64,000 bases of DNA from Halopolyspora algeriensis (GTDB taxonomy: Bacteria; Actinomycetota; Actinomycetes; Mycobacteriales; Pseudonocardiaceae): assembly GCF_003337235.1 (NCBI RefSeq), contig NZ_QPJC01000002.1, forward strand, positions 310,001 to 374,000. The letters run 5' to 3'. A program made the position numbers and the translations under genes. Below, one piece after another: positions 48,111 through 57,096 of the stretch. The notes beneath the pieces are model-generated. The model searched no databases. It saw nothing but the letters and a program-made list of their open reading frames with translations, and was not told where the DNA came from. The stretch's first letter is position 1; every line of letters begins with the position of its first letter.

Positions 48111-48296
48111 ATGGCTTTCGTTTTTCGTGCCTCGTCCACCGATGATGGTGGTTCGTCGGCGACTTCTTCGCCGCGGACTTGCGAGGTGTGCGGCAGGAAT
48201 GCCCTGGAAGAAGCCACTCCCCACGAGTACGCCACCGGACTGTCCGACCGTCTGACCTGCGGTGTCTGCGGTGCCCACCACGCAGGCACGGTCTGA
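48111..48296 (+). CDS. Small zinc-ribbon-like protein, 61 aa
   Basis: The ATG at 48111 lies 6 nt after GGGAG. The product has two CxxC knuckles, CEVCGRNAL near residue 24 and CGVCGAHHAG near residue 50, which would bind one zinc ion. It stands alone in a gene-poor stretch. I do not recognise a family; being small and isolated, it could be an artefact, although the paired knuckles argue against that. Confidence 0.5.
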   Translation: MAFVFRASSTDDGGSSATSSPRTCEVCGRNALEEATPHEYATGLSDRLTCGVCGAHHAGTV

Positions 48297-49000
48297 TCCA
48301 CCTTCGTTCGCCCACACACGCGGGCTTGCCGGGTCGGGGCTGCGCGGGGAATATCCGGTGGTGATCGGTTGGTTGTGGGGGAGAGCTGCCGATTTTTTCG
48401 AGTTCGTGCAGGACTCGTGAGCCCATCGGCTTTCCGCCGTCGTGTGGATGACCGGCAGTTCGATTCAGTGACGAGTTCTCCAGAGCCCCAGGCGTACCGC
48501 AGGCCGGCGGCGTGCGCGCGTTGTGATCCCCTCTCCGATGGTGCCTCGGCCGGCCAGGCTGCCGTCGGCAGGCAACCCCCGGGGTCCCAGAATGCACAGC
48601 CCCCTTTCCACTGTGGGGAGGGGGCTGTGCGGATTCGGTTCTCTCCGGGGGAACCTGCCAAGATCAGGAAGGAACTTCATCACCACGCCAACACAGCACC
48701 GCAACCAGATCACGCATCGACAGGACATCCCCTTCCACCGTGGCCTGTTCCGAGCCGCTGCCGGGGCAGGCGCCCCCGAATCTCGGCCACCGGCCGGCCA
48801 TGGGGGCACCCGCACCACCACACCGGTCCGCCCGGTTCGGTTTCAGCAACCGCCGGGCCGCACCGAGACCACCGAGCGGCACTGCCCGGCTGTCGACAGC
48901 AGCGAGGCCGCGATGCGCCGACTGCGCCACCCTTTCGAGGTCGATCCGGCCTGAGTCTCCGTGGCCGGCCACAGCACCCGGCGAGCCCGTGCCGGCGCTC
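48297..49000. other. 704-bp region without a confident gene
   Basis: Frames here lack start signals and have unlikely compositions. The region holds one very stable hairpin (48594-48630). On the minus strand a 17-codon frame (MRDLVAVLCWRGDEVPS) starts about 9 nt after GGAAGGGGATGT and ends 33 bp before the hairpin. A small RNA or leader with attenuator is conceivable. Confidence 0.35.
48594..48630. terminator. Very stable 18-bp hairpin in a gene-poor region
   Basis: GCACAGCCCCC pairs with GGGGGCTGTGC and pairing continues to the loop with only two G-T pairs, giving roughly an 18-bp stem. No T-run follows on the plus strand; ATTCT follows on the minus strand. It may end a short leftward transcript. 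Confidence 0.5.
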
Positions 49001-49561
49001 TCACGTCCTGATCCGGTAGCGGACGTGGACCATACCGTTGCCGAAGCGGCGTTCCTCCAGCAGCTCGAGCTTCACGCGAGCATGGTCGGGGAAGAACCGC
49101 GTGCCACCTCCCACCACGACGGGTGCGAGAAACAGGTGGCACTCGTCGATCAGCCCGGCCATGAGCGCATGGGAGGCGAGGTCGGGGCCGCCCACGGCGA
49201 GGTCATGCCCTGCGGCTGTTTTGAGCTGCCGGATCGTTTCGGGGTCGAAGTCTCGTTCGATCCGCGTCCTGGCGGTGGAGACCGTCTCCAGCGTCCTGGA
49301 GTACACGATTTTGTCGGCTGCCTGCCAGAGTTCCGCGAAGTCCCGCATGACGGGCGATTGGTCGGCGAGGGTGGGGTCGGTCTCCCAGCCGATCATCACC
49401 TCGTACAACCGGCGTCCGTACAGATACGTGCCGATCGGTCGTTGAAGGTCGTTGATGAAGGCGTGCACCTCTTCGTCCGGCACGGCCCAGTCGAATGTGC
49501 CGTCCTCGTCGGCGATGTAGCCGTCGAGCGACGCCAATGACGAGTAGATCAGCTTGGCCAT
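49001..49561 (-). CDS. RibD-C/dihydrofolate-reductase-like protein
   Basis: The 186-residue protein has the RibD C-terminal (DHFR-fold) pattern: MAKLIYSSLASLDGYIADED at the start, GRRLYEVMIGWE near residue 49, DLAVGGPDLASHALMAGLID near residue 119 and FLAPVVVGGGTRFFP near residue 143. It is an NADPH-binding reductase of the YwjB/YyaP type with no known substrate. The ATG at 49561 is the family start. It is a single-gene unit. Confidence 0.88.
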   Translation of the reverse strand: MAKLIYSSLASLDGYIADEDGTFDWAVPDEEVHAFINDLQRPIGTYLYGRRLYEVMIGWETDPTLADQSPVMRDFAELWQAADKIVYSRTLETVSTARTRIERDFDPETIRQLKTAAGHDLAVGGPDLASHALMAGLIDECHLFLAPVVVGGGTRFFPDHARVKLELLEERRFGNGMVHVRYRIRT

Positions 49562-49771
49562 GGTGTTCCTCCGCTCTGCGGTGCACTCAGCCGGCGCTTT
49601 TCGCCTCCACCGGTGGATCGGCGATCCTCTCGTGCCTCGCCGTCGACGACGCCGGGAAGAGCGCTCATCACATTCGGACCTTCGCGTGTTGCCGCACTCA
49701 TCGGCACATTGCGCATGAACGACGGACAGGCTTCGCCTGCCACATCCGACCGCGTGTGCGTCCTGCTGGTT

Positions 49772-50401
49772 TCAGGGGCTGTCCTCGTCGGTGACGAGGG
49801 GGACGAAGCCGACGGAGCTGAGGGTTTCGCGGTGGCCGTTCCGCAGGCGCACGAGGTCGCCGAGGCCGCCTTGCCCGACCGGGCACACCAGGGTGCCGTG
49901 CGGGGTGAGCTGGTCCAGCAGGGGCTGGGGCAGTGACTCGGCCATGGCGGTGACCGAGATCGCGTCGAAGGGCGCGCGGTCGGGGGCGCCCCGAGCGCCG
50001 TCGCCGTCGCGGACCTCGACGGTGGAGTAGTTCAGCTCGGACAGTCTGCGGCGGGCCTGTTCGGCCAGGCCCTGGTGGCGTTCGATGGTGGTCACCCGGC
50101 GGCAGCACTGGGCCAGCACCGCGGCGGCGTAGCCGCTGCCCGTGCCGACTTCCAGAACGTTTTCGGTGCCCGACAGTTCCAGCGCGGCGGTCATGCGGGC
50201 CACGATCCAGGGCACGGAAATCGTCTGCCCGGATCCGATGGGCAGCGGCTGGTCGTCGTAGGCCTCGTCGGCCCATGCGGGGTCGACGAACCGCTCGCGG
50301 GGCACGGTGGCCATGGCCTCGAGCACGAGGCGGTTGTGGATGCCGTTGTGGCGCAGGGTGTCGACCATGGCTGCTCGCCGTGTCCGGTCGGCTTCTGTCA
50401 C
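49772..50401 (-). CDS. pcm: Protein-L-isoaspartate O-methyltransferase
   Basis: GTG 50401 follows GGGAGGAACGCC and gives 209 residues. PCMT repairs isoaspartyl residues in aged proteins. It has RFVDPAWADEAYDDQPLPIG near residue 41, the SAM loop VLEVGTGSGYAAAVLA near residue 86, and the C-terminal motif PVGQGGLGDLVRL. A longer frame upstream to 51577 overlaps the dehydrogenase gene and is a shadow. The tail TDEDSP is polar. Confidence 0.9.
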   Translation of the reverse strand: MTEADRTRRAAMVDTLRHNGIHNRLVLEAMATVPRERFVDPAWADEAYDDQPLPIGSGQTISVPWIVARMTAALELSGTENVLEVGTGSGYAAAVLAQCCRRVTTIERHQGLAEQARRRLSELNYSTVEVRDGDGARGAPDRAPFDAISVTAMAESLPQPLLDQLTPHGTLVCPVGQGGLGDLVRLRNGHRETLSSVGFVPLVTDEDSP

Positions 50402-50535
50402 GGCGTTCCTCCCGTGACCGCGGGCTGCGATGGTCTCGACGATAGTGGTAGTTGTCTCCAGCGGCAGCTTGTCGACGTGGAGACGTGGCCGGCCCTGGCG
50501 TGCTCGATACCCCTGTGGATGCCAAGCCGTATCGG

Positions 50536-51516
50536 TCAGGTGCTGTCCGACCCGCTGACGTAGCCGCGGTGCTTGTCGACGGCATTGGCCGGTTCGTTGC
50601 CGTGGAAGTACTCGCGCAACTGGGTGGTAAACAGCTGCACCAGGTTCTCGGTCCAGCCGGTGGCGTCGCCGGACATGTGCGGCGAGATCAGCACGTTGGG
50701 CATGTCCCACAGCGGGGAGTGCGGGGGCAGCGGTTCGGTGTCGAAGACGTCCAGGGCCGCTCCGGCCAGATGCCCGGCGGTCAGTGCCTGCACGAGGTCG
50801 TCTTCGACGAGCAGCCGGCCGCGGCCGACGTTGATCAGCCGGGCGGTCGGCTTGAATTGGGCCAGGACGGCACTGTCGATCATGCCCGTGGTCTGGGGGG
50901 TCAGCGGGGCGACCAGGATGACGTAGTCGAACTCGCCGACGATGTCGAGCAGGTCTGCCGAGGCGTGGACGGTGCCGAAGTCGGGGTCGCCGTTGCGGGC
51001 GGTGCGGCCGGCGCCGGTCACCGACAGCCCGGCGGCGGACAGTTGCGCGGCGATGGCCCGGCCGATCGGGCCGGTGCCCACGATCAGTGCCGCTTTGCCC
51101 GCGATGCGTTCGGTTTCGCGGTGCTGCCAGCGTTTGCGGTCCTGCAGTCGCAGGCTGGTGTGCAGATCTTTGGCGAAGGTCAGGATGAGCCCGAGGACGT
51201 ATTCGGCCATGGGGCGGTCGAAGACGCCACGCGAGTTGGTCACCGCCACCGTCGAGCGCCGCAGCTCGTCGAACAGGAGCCGGTCGACACCGGCGCCGGC
51301 GACGTGGATCCAGCGCAGGTGGGTGGCGGCGGGCCAGGCTGCGGCGACGGCCTCGGACAGGAAGTGCCAGACGAACAGCACGTCGGCGCCGGGCAGGGCG
51401 TGGGCAAGCTCGTCTTCGGTGGCGTAGCGAACGTGGGCGAGGCGTTCGATCTCGCCCATCCCGGGAGGGTGGGTGCCGTCGTGCAGGACGACGACGGTGG
51501 GTGCCGTGTCGATCAT
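50536..51516 (-). CDS. D-2-hydroxyacid dehydrogenase
   Basis: ATG 51516 follows GCAGG and gives 326 residues. The NAD-binding loop is ALIVGTGPIGRAIAAQL near residue 145, and the catalytic residues are in INVGRGRLLVEDDL (Arg), FDTEPLPPHSPLW (Glu) and ISPHMSG (His). It belongs to the GhrA/SerA-like group that reduces glyoxylate, hydroxypyruvate or another 2-oxoacid. The Tn3-type element is inserted 190 bp upstream of its start, so its promoter may have been altered. Confidence 0.9.
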   Translation of the reverse strand: MIDTAPTVVVLHDGTHPPGMGEIERLAHVRYATEDELAHALPGADVLFVWHFLSEAVAAAWPAATHLRWIHVAGAGVDRLLFDELRRSTVAVTNSRGVFDRPMAEYVLGLILTFAKDLHTSLRLQDRKRWQHRETERIAGKAALIVGTGPIGRAIAAQLSAAGLSVTGAGRTARNGDPDFGTVHASADLLDIVGEFDYVILVAPLTPQTTGMIDSAVLAQFKPTARLINVGRGRLLVEDDLVQALTAGHLAGAALDVFDTEPLPPHSPLWDMPNVLISPHMSGDATGWTENLVQLFTTQLREYFHGNEPANAVDKHRGYVSGSDST

Positions 51517-51701
51517 GACCTGCTTTCGCTGCCGAAACGAAACGATCGCCACCTGGGGATCTCGGACAGGGGCACACTACGAAGCGCTCGCAGGAGGGTC
51601 AACGATCTGCGAAGTCGGCGGGGCGAGCACGCCGGCCCAGCAGGGGCCGGCCCATCGTGCCACGGTCGCACGCCGTGAGATCTCCCCGATGATGCCGCGC
51701 C

Positions 51702-51706
51702 TCGCA
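51702..51706. repeat. Left target-site duplication TCGCA
   Basis: TCGCA immediately precedes the left inverted repeat and is repeated at 58392-58396 immediately after the right one, as expected for the 5-bp duplication made by Tn3-family transposition. Confidence 0.75.
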
Positions 51707-51743
51707 GGCCTGCACTCCCGAAGCTGTCCTGAGCTGCAAAGTA
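51707..51743 (+). repeat. Left terminal inverted repeat (Tn3 type)
   Basis: Reading inward it starts GGCCTGCACTCC, then GAAGCTGTCCTGAGC, and ends GCAAAGTA. The copy at the right end matches at 33 of 38 aligned positions. Confidence 0.8.
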
Positions 51744-51792
51744 ACTGGCTGGTCAGCCAGCGCTCGTGGTCCATGCTCGATAGCGTGCACGT

Positions 51793-52542
51793 GTGCAACG
51801 TGAGTGGGCTCCGGATGAGCTGGTGGGGTCGTGGACGCTGGTTGGCGACGACTGGCGCTGGGTGGGCAACAGTCCGGAGTGACTCGGCTGGGGTTTGCCC
51901 TGCTGCTGAAGCTCTTCGAGGTCGAAGCGCGGTTCCCGCGGTATGCCGAGGAGGTCCCGCCACAGGCAGTTGGCTACGTCGCCGAGCAGGTCGGTGTGCC
52001 GGTCGAGGAGTTCCGCCGCTACTCGTGGCGTTCCCGCTCGATCGAGTATCACCGCGCCCAGATCCGGACCGCGTTCGGCTTTGGTGAGTTCTCCCGCGGT
52101 GATGAGGACAAGCTGGCTGGGTGGTTGGCCGAGGAGGCCTGCCCGGTCGAGCTACGTGAGGACCGGTCAGGTCGGGTTGGAGACGGTGCTGGCCGAGATC
52201 GACAAACTGACGTCGGTGCGCCAACTGGGGCTGCCGGGCGGGTTGTTCACCGACGCCTCGGAAAAGCTGGTGGCCGCCTGGCGGGCGCGGGCGATGCGTT
52301 CGCACCCGTCCGGCCTGCGTGAATCCCCACGCGAGGTGTGGCTGACGCTGTTGGCGGCGCTGTGCTGGATGCGGCAGAGCGAGATCGCCGATGCGTTGGT
52401 CGACCTGCTGATCGAGCTTGTGCACAAGATCAATACGAAGGCGGAGCGGAAGGTCGAATGCGAGCTACGACGGCACGTGCGCCGGCACTTCATCACCCGC
52501 GGCAACCTCCGCCCGGATCGCGGGTCAGGTCGGCGTGGTTGA
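51793..52542 (+). pseudogene. Tn3-family transposase, N-terminal remnant, frameshifted
   Basis: From GTG 51793 the translation VQREWAPDELVGSWTLVGDD is the typical N-terminus of actinobacterial Tn3 transposases (DUF4158 domain). The frame breaks near 51875, where GGCAACAGTCC appears to have lost one base, and resumes as SGVTRLGFALLLKLFEVEAR. A second break near 52150 joins two parts with loss of about 35 codons, continuing LETVLAEIDKLTSVRQLGLP and LLIELVHKINTKAERKVE. The remaining two thirds, including the DDE catalytic domain, is missing. No active transposase can be made. Confidence 0.85.
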
Positions 52543-52574
52543 GTCTTGGCCCTTGGTCCGGGCGGACAGCGCGA

Positions 52575-53294
52575 TCATGGCTCGTCGCCTGACTCGGCGA
52601 GAAGGTGGCGGATTTGTTCAGCGGCGGTGGGGTCGTGCTGGGCCGTGGTGGTGATCATGGCGAGGAGTTGGTCGGTGAGCCAGGTTTCGAGTTGCTCGCG
52701 GGGTAGGTCGGTGTGTTGCAGCCAGGACAGCAGGGTGGTTTCGACCACGGCGATCCAGCCGCGCAGCGTTCTCTCCAGCATCGGGGACGATGAGCTGTGG
52801 CCGAGGCGTTCGCGGAAGAGGTCGACGACGTGGTCGCGGACTCGGTCGACGAGAGTGTCGGTGGTGCTGGTGGCGATGGTGGAGCCGCTGCGCAGCAGGG
52901 CGGTGTAGCTGGTCGCGTAGGTTTCGACGAAGGTGACAAACTCGGCCAGCGTGTGGTGCAGCTGCTGCCGAAAGTCGCCGTCGGGTGGCAGGGTGAGCCG
53001 GCCGATGAGCTCGTCGACGACGGTACTGAGTGCGGCGACGTGGACGTCGCGGATGTTGGTGAAGTAGCGGTAGAACAGGGCGCGGGAGACGTCGGCGGTG
53101 GTGACGATGTCGTCGATGGAGACGTCTTCGAGGGACTGTTGGCTGTAGAGCCGCAGTGCGGTGTTGATGAGGTGTTCGCGGCGCCGTGCGGGCGTCATTC
53201 TGCGGGGTGAGCGGCCACCTGCTTGCGGGTGTCGGGCGCTACCGGCCGGGTGGGGGGTCATCGACTGCTCGTTGTGGACGACATCGGTGTGCAT
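52575..53294 (-). CDS. TetR-family regulator of the transposon operon
   Basis: The 239-residue protein has a 32-residue N-terminal extension and then a TetR helix-turn-helix (VSIDDIVTTADVSRALFYRY near residue 58). The C-terminal half is the usual ligand-binding helical bundle. It is the last gene of the leftward operon, 7 bp after the reductase, so it probably autoregulates the whole unit. Repeats around the first gene's start (57932-57954) are the best operator candidate. M33 (MTPARRREHL) is an alternative start. Confidence 0.87.
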   Translation of the reverse strand: MHTDVVHNEQSMTPHPAGSARHPQAGGRSPRRMTPARRREHLINTALRLYSQQSLEDVSIDDIVTTADVSRALFYRYFTNIRDVHVAALSTVVDELIGRLTLPPDGDFRQQLHHTLAEFVTFVETYATSYTALLRSGSTIATSTTDTLVDRVRDHVVDLFRERLGHSSSSPMLERTLRGWIAVVETTLLSWLQHTDLPREQLETWLTDQLLAMITTTAQHDPTAAEQIRHLLAESGDEP

Positions 53295-53301
53295 GGTGGC
53301 A

Positions 53302-54414
53302 TCACAGATCGAGTTTCAGGTGTTGGCTGGTGGCGCGGGAGACGCAGATCATCATGTTTTCAGCACGTTCGGTGTCGGTGAGCACGTGGTCGCGGTGCTC
53401 GACCTCACCGGCCAGCACACGGGTCTTGCAGGTGCCGCAGAAGCCTTGTCGGCAGGAGTAGGCGACCTCGGGCACGTGCTCGCGGATGACTGACAGCGCG
53501 GAGCGGTCGGCGGGTACCTGCAGGCTGTGGCCGCTGTGTGCCAGGTCGATGTGAAACGGCGTGCCGTTGACGATGGGTGGGGCGGAGAAGCGTTCGAAGT
53601 GCAGTGCCTCGGCGCGACTGGCCGGTAGGTCGAGGCGCACGCCGGTGATCATGGGAGCGGGCCCGCAGCAGTAGACGGTGGCCCCCTCGGGGGCGTGTTC
53701 GAGGAGTTCGGCGCCGGAGGCGGGGATGCCGTAGTGGGTGTCGGGGCGGATCCACACGCGGTGCGGGTCGAGCTGGGCGATCTCGTCGAGGAACGGCATA
53801 GATTCACGAGAGCGCCCGGCGTAGACGAAATGCCAGTCGACGCCGCGGGCAGCGGCCGTGCGCACCATCGGCAGGATGGGGGTGATGCCGATGCCGCCGG
53901 CGAGGAACAGGTAGCGCTCGGTGGTGACGAACGGGAAGGCGTTGCGGGGTCCGCGCACCGTCACGCCGCTGCCGGCCTGCAGGGTGTCGTGGACCTCGAC
54001 CGAGCCACCGTCGCCGTCGGCGAGACGACGCACGGCAATGCGGTAGGAGTGGCGGTCGGTCGGATCTCCGCACAGCGAGTACTGCCGCATTCGGCCGGAG
54101 GGCAGCACCACGTCGAGGTGCGCCCCGGGCTGCCAGGCCGGCAACGTGTGCCCGCGCGGGTGCACCAGGCGCAGGCTGACGACCTCGTCGGCCTGCTGGC
54201 GCACTTCGTCGACGACGAGGTGCAGGTCCCGGTTGACGGCCACGACCGGAGGGCGGCGGCGCCAGCTGTACCGGGACAACCGTTCGTAGCCGGTGATCAG
54301 CGCGCCGAGCATGCGGTAGGAACGGTCGGCCCGGCGGCGTCGATACAGGTCAGGAGGAATCTGCTCGTGGCCAGCCATACTCGTCGTCGTTCCTGTCTTC
54401 TCCGGAGCGGTCAT
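53302..54414 (-). CDS. FNR-type flavin reductase with C-terminal [2Fe-2S] domain
   Basis: The 370-residue protein has an FAD-binding barrel (MRQYSLCGDP near residue 118), an NAD(P)-binding part (LFLAGGIGITPILPMV near residue 175; YCCGPAPMI near residue 255) and a plant-type ferredoxin domain with CRQGFCGTCKTRVL near residue 328. This is the phthalate-dioxygenase-reductase/VanB layout that feeds electrons from NAD(P)H to an oxygenase. Its start overlaps the stop of the diiron-like protein gene (ATGA), which points to that protein as its partner. Confidence 0.9.
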   Translation of the reverse strand: MTAPEKTGTTTSMAGHEQIPPDLYRRRRADRSYRMLGALITGYERLSRYSWRRRPPVVAVNRDLHLVVDEVRQQADEVVSLRLVHPRGHTLPAWQPGAHLDVVLPSGRMRQYSLCGDPTDRHSYRIAVRRLADGDGGSVEVHDTLQAGSGVTVRGPRNAFPFVTTERYLFLAGGIGITPILPMVRTAAARGVDWHFVYAGRSRESMPFLDEIAQLDPHRVWIRPDTHYGIPASGAELLEHAPEGATVYCCGPAPMITGVRLDLPASRAEALHFERFSAPPIVNGTPFHIDLAHSGHSLQVPADRSALSVIREHVPEVAYSCRQGFCGTCKTRVLAGEVEHRDHVLTDTERAENMMICVSRATSQHLKLDL

Positions 54415-55319
54415 GATCCGTGCTCGGCTGCCTGCGCCGCGGGAGATTTCGCGAGGTAGGCGATCGCTTGGCTGGTCGAGCCGTGCTGCGACGGGTGGTA
54501 CTGCGCCCGGAAGTAGGGCGGCAGCGAGCGCAGGAACTGCCGATAGCTCGGGGTCAGGCCGCGTTTGCCGGTGCGCAGCCAGTCGCGCCACCGGGCCTTG
54601 GCTTTTTCGTCGAGTGTGGGGTCGTGGGCCATGAGGTAGCGCACCCCGCGGGCCCACAGCCACGCGAAGACCGGGGCGGCGATGGCCATGGTGCGCACAC
54701 GCCGGAAGTAGCGCCCGTCGAGGTGGAGGAACAGGTCGTAGGCCACCGAGCGATGTTCGACTTCTTCGGCGCCGTGCCAGCGCAGCAGGTCGAGCATGGT
54801 GGCATCCGCTCCGGCGCGGTCGAGTTCGGCGGCATCGAGGACCCACTGGCCGAGGAACGCGGTGAAGTGTTCGATCGCGGCCACTATCGCGACTCGTTCG
54901 ATGATCCATTCCTGGCCCTGCTTGCCGCCGTAGCCGCGGTCGCCTAGGACTTTTCCGAACAGCCACGCGATCTGGTCGACGTAGGGCCGGGTGTCCAACC
55001 CGTGGGCGTCGAAATGATCGAGCACGCCCTGATGGGACTCGGCGTGCATGGCCTCCTGGCCGATGAACCCGCGCACGTCCTCGGCGAGCTGTTCGTCGCG
55101 GATCAGCGGCAGGGCTTGCTTGAACACGTGGCAGAACCAGCGCTCCCCTTCGGGCAGCAGCAGGTGCAGCACGTTGATCATCTGGGTGGCGAACGGATCG
55201 TTCGGCACCCAGTGCCTGGGCAACTCGGCCCAATCGAAGGACACGTTGCGCGCGTGCAGCGCCACGCGGTCGGGATCGCCGACATCGCCTGGCGGGGAAA
55301 CGTTCTTGTCGCTCGACAT
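54411..55319 (-). CDS. PF10118-like ferritin-fold diiron protein, probable oxygenase component
   Basis: ATG 55319 follows AGGAGGACAAGCAC and gives 302 residues. The family is usually labelled metal-dependent hydrolase (PF10118). The residues fit a ferritin-like diiron site: Glu57 or Glu59 in LLLPEGERWF, E89-x2-H92 in GQEAMHAESH, Glu150 in AAIEHFTAF and E186-x2-H189 in GAEEVEHRS, that is E, ExxH, E, ExxH. Translational coupling to an FNR/[2Fe-2S] reductase supports oxygenase or oxidase activity over hydrolysis. The C-terminal half has hydrophobic stretches (TMAIAAPVFAWLWARG) suggesting membrane contact. The substrate is unknown. Confidence 0.82.
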   Translation of the reverse strand: MSSDKNVSPPGDVGDPDRVALHARNVSFDWAELPRHWVPNDPFATQMINVLHLLLPEGERWFCHVFKQALPLIRDEQLAEDVRGFIGQEAMHAESHQGVLDHFDAHGLDTRPYVDQIAWLFGKVLGDRGYGGKQGQEWIIERVAIVAAIEHFTAFLGQWVLDAAELDRAGADATMLDLLRWHGAEEVEHRSVAYDLFLHLDGRYFRRVRTMAIAAPVFAWLWARGVRYLMAHDPTLDEKAKARWRDWLRTGKRGLTPSYRQFLRSLPPYFRAQYHPSQHGSTSQAIAYLAKSPAAQAAEHGS

Positions 55320-55350
55320 GTGCTTGTCCTCCTGGTTCGTGGTGTGTGGC

Positions 55351-57096
55351 TCAGCCGGGGGTGAGGTCGGCTCGAGCGGCGGCCCGCAACAGGCCGGGTG
55401 TGAGCCGGGACAGCACCAAACCGGCCGTGGCCTCCGGGGTGATCGGGGTGAGCGCGGCATTGGTTTCGACCGTCCGCAGGATCTCGCGTGCGGCCCTGTC
55501 CGGCGTGAAATTGCGGCGCCGATACATCCGGGTGGCAGCCTGTTGGCGCTGCTGCTGACCGTCGTCGTTGAGACCGACGAACCGGGTGCGTGCGGTGATG
55601 TTGGTGTGCACGAAGCCCGGGCACACGGTGCTCACCCCGATGCCGGAGCTGGCGAGTTCGGCGCGCAAGCACTGGCTCAGCGTCAGCACCGCCGACTTCG
55701 TGGTGGCATACGCCGACAGCGTGCGCGACGGCAGGTATGCCGCCGCCGAGGCGACATTCACGATCTGACCGCCCTCGCCGCGGTCGGTCATCTGTGCGGC
55801 GAAGGCGCGGCAACCATGGATGACGCCCCACAGGTTGACGTCGATGACCCGTTGCCAGTCCTCGACACTCGTCTCGGCAAACGGGCCGGCCACGCCGATG
55901 CCGGCGTTGTTGACCACCACGTCGGGCACGCCCAGCTCGGTCTGCACGTGCTTGGCGAAGTCCTCCATCGCCGCCCCGTCGGAAACATCCACCGCATACG
56001 GTGTGGCCTGCGGCCCGAGCAAACCTGCCAGCTCGGCGGTGCGGGCCGCGGCGGTCTGGTCGCGGTCGGCCGCGACGATCTCGGCGCCCTGCTCGGCGAA
56101 CGCCAGCGCCGTCTCGCGCCCGATCCCGCTACCCGCTCCGGTGATCACCACAAGCTGGTCGGCGCACCGGGGCCGCTTCCCACCAACCCGAGCACGCCGC
56201 AGTGGCCGGGCCTGTCGGCCGTGCTCGACGTCCTCGACGAGTTCGCTCGTGCATCGGGTGACCACGTCCGGTCGTGTCCGGGGCAACCAGTGTCCGCCCG
56301 GCACTCGACGAATGCGCAGATCGGGCACCCACCGGGCGATGTCGGTCTGCAGCGCCGGAGACACGAACGGGTCACCGGTCGGTGCGAGCACCTGGACCGG
56401 GATGTCCGCGCGACGTTCACGCGGCCCGCCGAGGCGGGCGAGCATGTTCGCGCGATACAGCGCCAACCCGCGCAGCCCGTCAGAAAGGCTCGGCCGCGCC
56501 GGCTGGGCAGCGGCTGCCGGGTCGAGGCGTTCGAGCGTGCCGAGCAGGCGAGGCAGCAGCCGGCTGCGCCAGGCGAGTTCCGGCAGCAACGGCAGCTGGA
56601 AGAAGCCGATGTAGCCCGAACACGCCAACTGGGTCACCAACTCGCGCAGGCGCTTCGGACTCGGGCGACGCAGCCGAGAGCGGAACCAGTGGCCCGCGTG
56701 GTCCAGGCACGGTCCCGAGACCGAGGTGAACGAGGCGATCCGCCCGCGCATCCGGTCGCCGGTGACCGCGTGCCAGGCCTGAATGGAGCCCCAGTCGTGG
56801 GCCAGCAGATGCACCGGTGCATACGGGCTGACCTCCTCAACCACCACGGCGAGATCGCACTCGAGCTGATCCAATCCGTAGGCCGATCGCTGCGTCGGTG
56901 CCTCGGAGTGACCCGCGCCCCGCACGTCGTAGGTCACCACGTGATAGCGCTCGGCCAATGCGGCCACAGCGCCGTCCCAGACAACGTGATCGTCCGGGTA
57001 GCCGTGTACCGCCACGATCGTCGGATTCGTTCGATCACCGTGCTCCTGCACGGCCAGCCGCACCCCGTCGGAGGCGGTGATCTGTCGCGTTCTCAT
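55351..57096 (-). CDS. ephD: EphD-like fusion: epoxide-hydrolase-type alpha/beta hydrolase plus short-chain dehydrogenase
   Basis: The 581-residue protein has an N-terminal alpha/beta hydrolase (residues 1-300) and a C-terminal SDR (about 315-560), as in M. tuberculosis EphD (Rv2214c, 592 residues). The epoxide-hydrolase features are HGYPDD, the nucleophile Asp101 in LLAHDWGS and the His of GGHWLP near residue 283. The SDR shows VITGAGSGIGRETA, NNAGIG and YATTKSA. It could open an epoxide to a diol and then oxidise the diol. The ATG overlaps the M24 gene stop (ATGA); the diiron gene follows after 31 bp. Confidence 0.88.
   Translation of the reverse strand: MRTRQITASDGVRLAVQEHGDRTNPTIVAVHGYPDDHVVWDGAVAALAERYHVVTYDVRGAGHSEAPTQRSAYGLDQLECDLAVVVEEVSPYAPVHLLAHDWGSIQAWHAVTGDRMRGRIASFTSVSGPCLDHAGHWFRSRLRRPSPKRLRELVTQLACSGYIGFFQLPLLPELAWRSRLLPRLLGTLERLDPAAAAQPARPSLSDGLRGLALYRANMLARLGGPRERRADIPVQVLAPTGDPFVSPALQTDIARWVPDLRIRRVPGGHWLPRTRPDVVTRCTSELVEDVEHGRQARPLRRARVGGKRPRCADQLVVITGAGSGIGRETALAFAEQGAEIVAADRDQTAAARTAELAGLLGPQATPYAVDVSDGAAMEDFAKHVQTELGVPDVVVNNAGIGVAGPFAETSVEDWQRVIDVNLWGVIHGCRAFAAQMTDRGEGGQIVNVASAAAYLPSRTLSAYATTKSAVLTLSQCLRAELASSGIGVSTVCPGFVHTNITARTRFVGLNDDGQQQRQQAATRMYRRRNFTPDRAAREILRTVETNAALTPITPEATAGLVLSRLTPGLLRAAARADLTPG

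Noticed and set aside
49772-51577. A 601-codon frame extending pcm upstream through the dehydrogenase gene
   Set aside because: The pcm start at GTG 50401 has a strong ribosome-binding site, and the upstream part is the shadow of the dehydrogenase.
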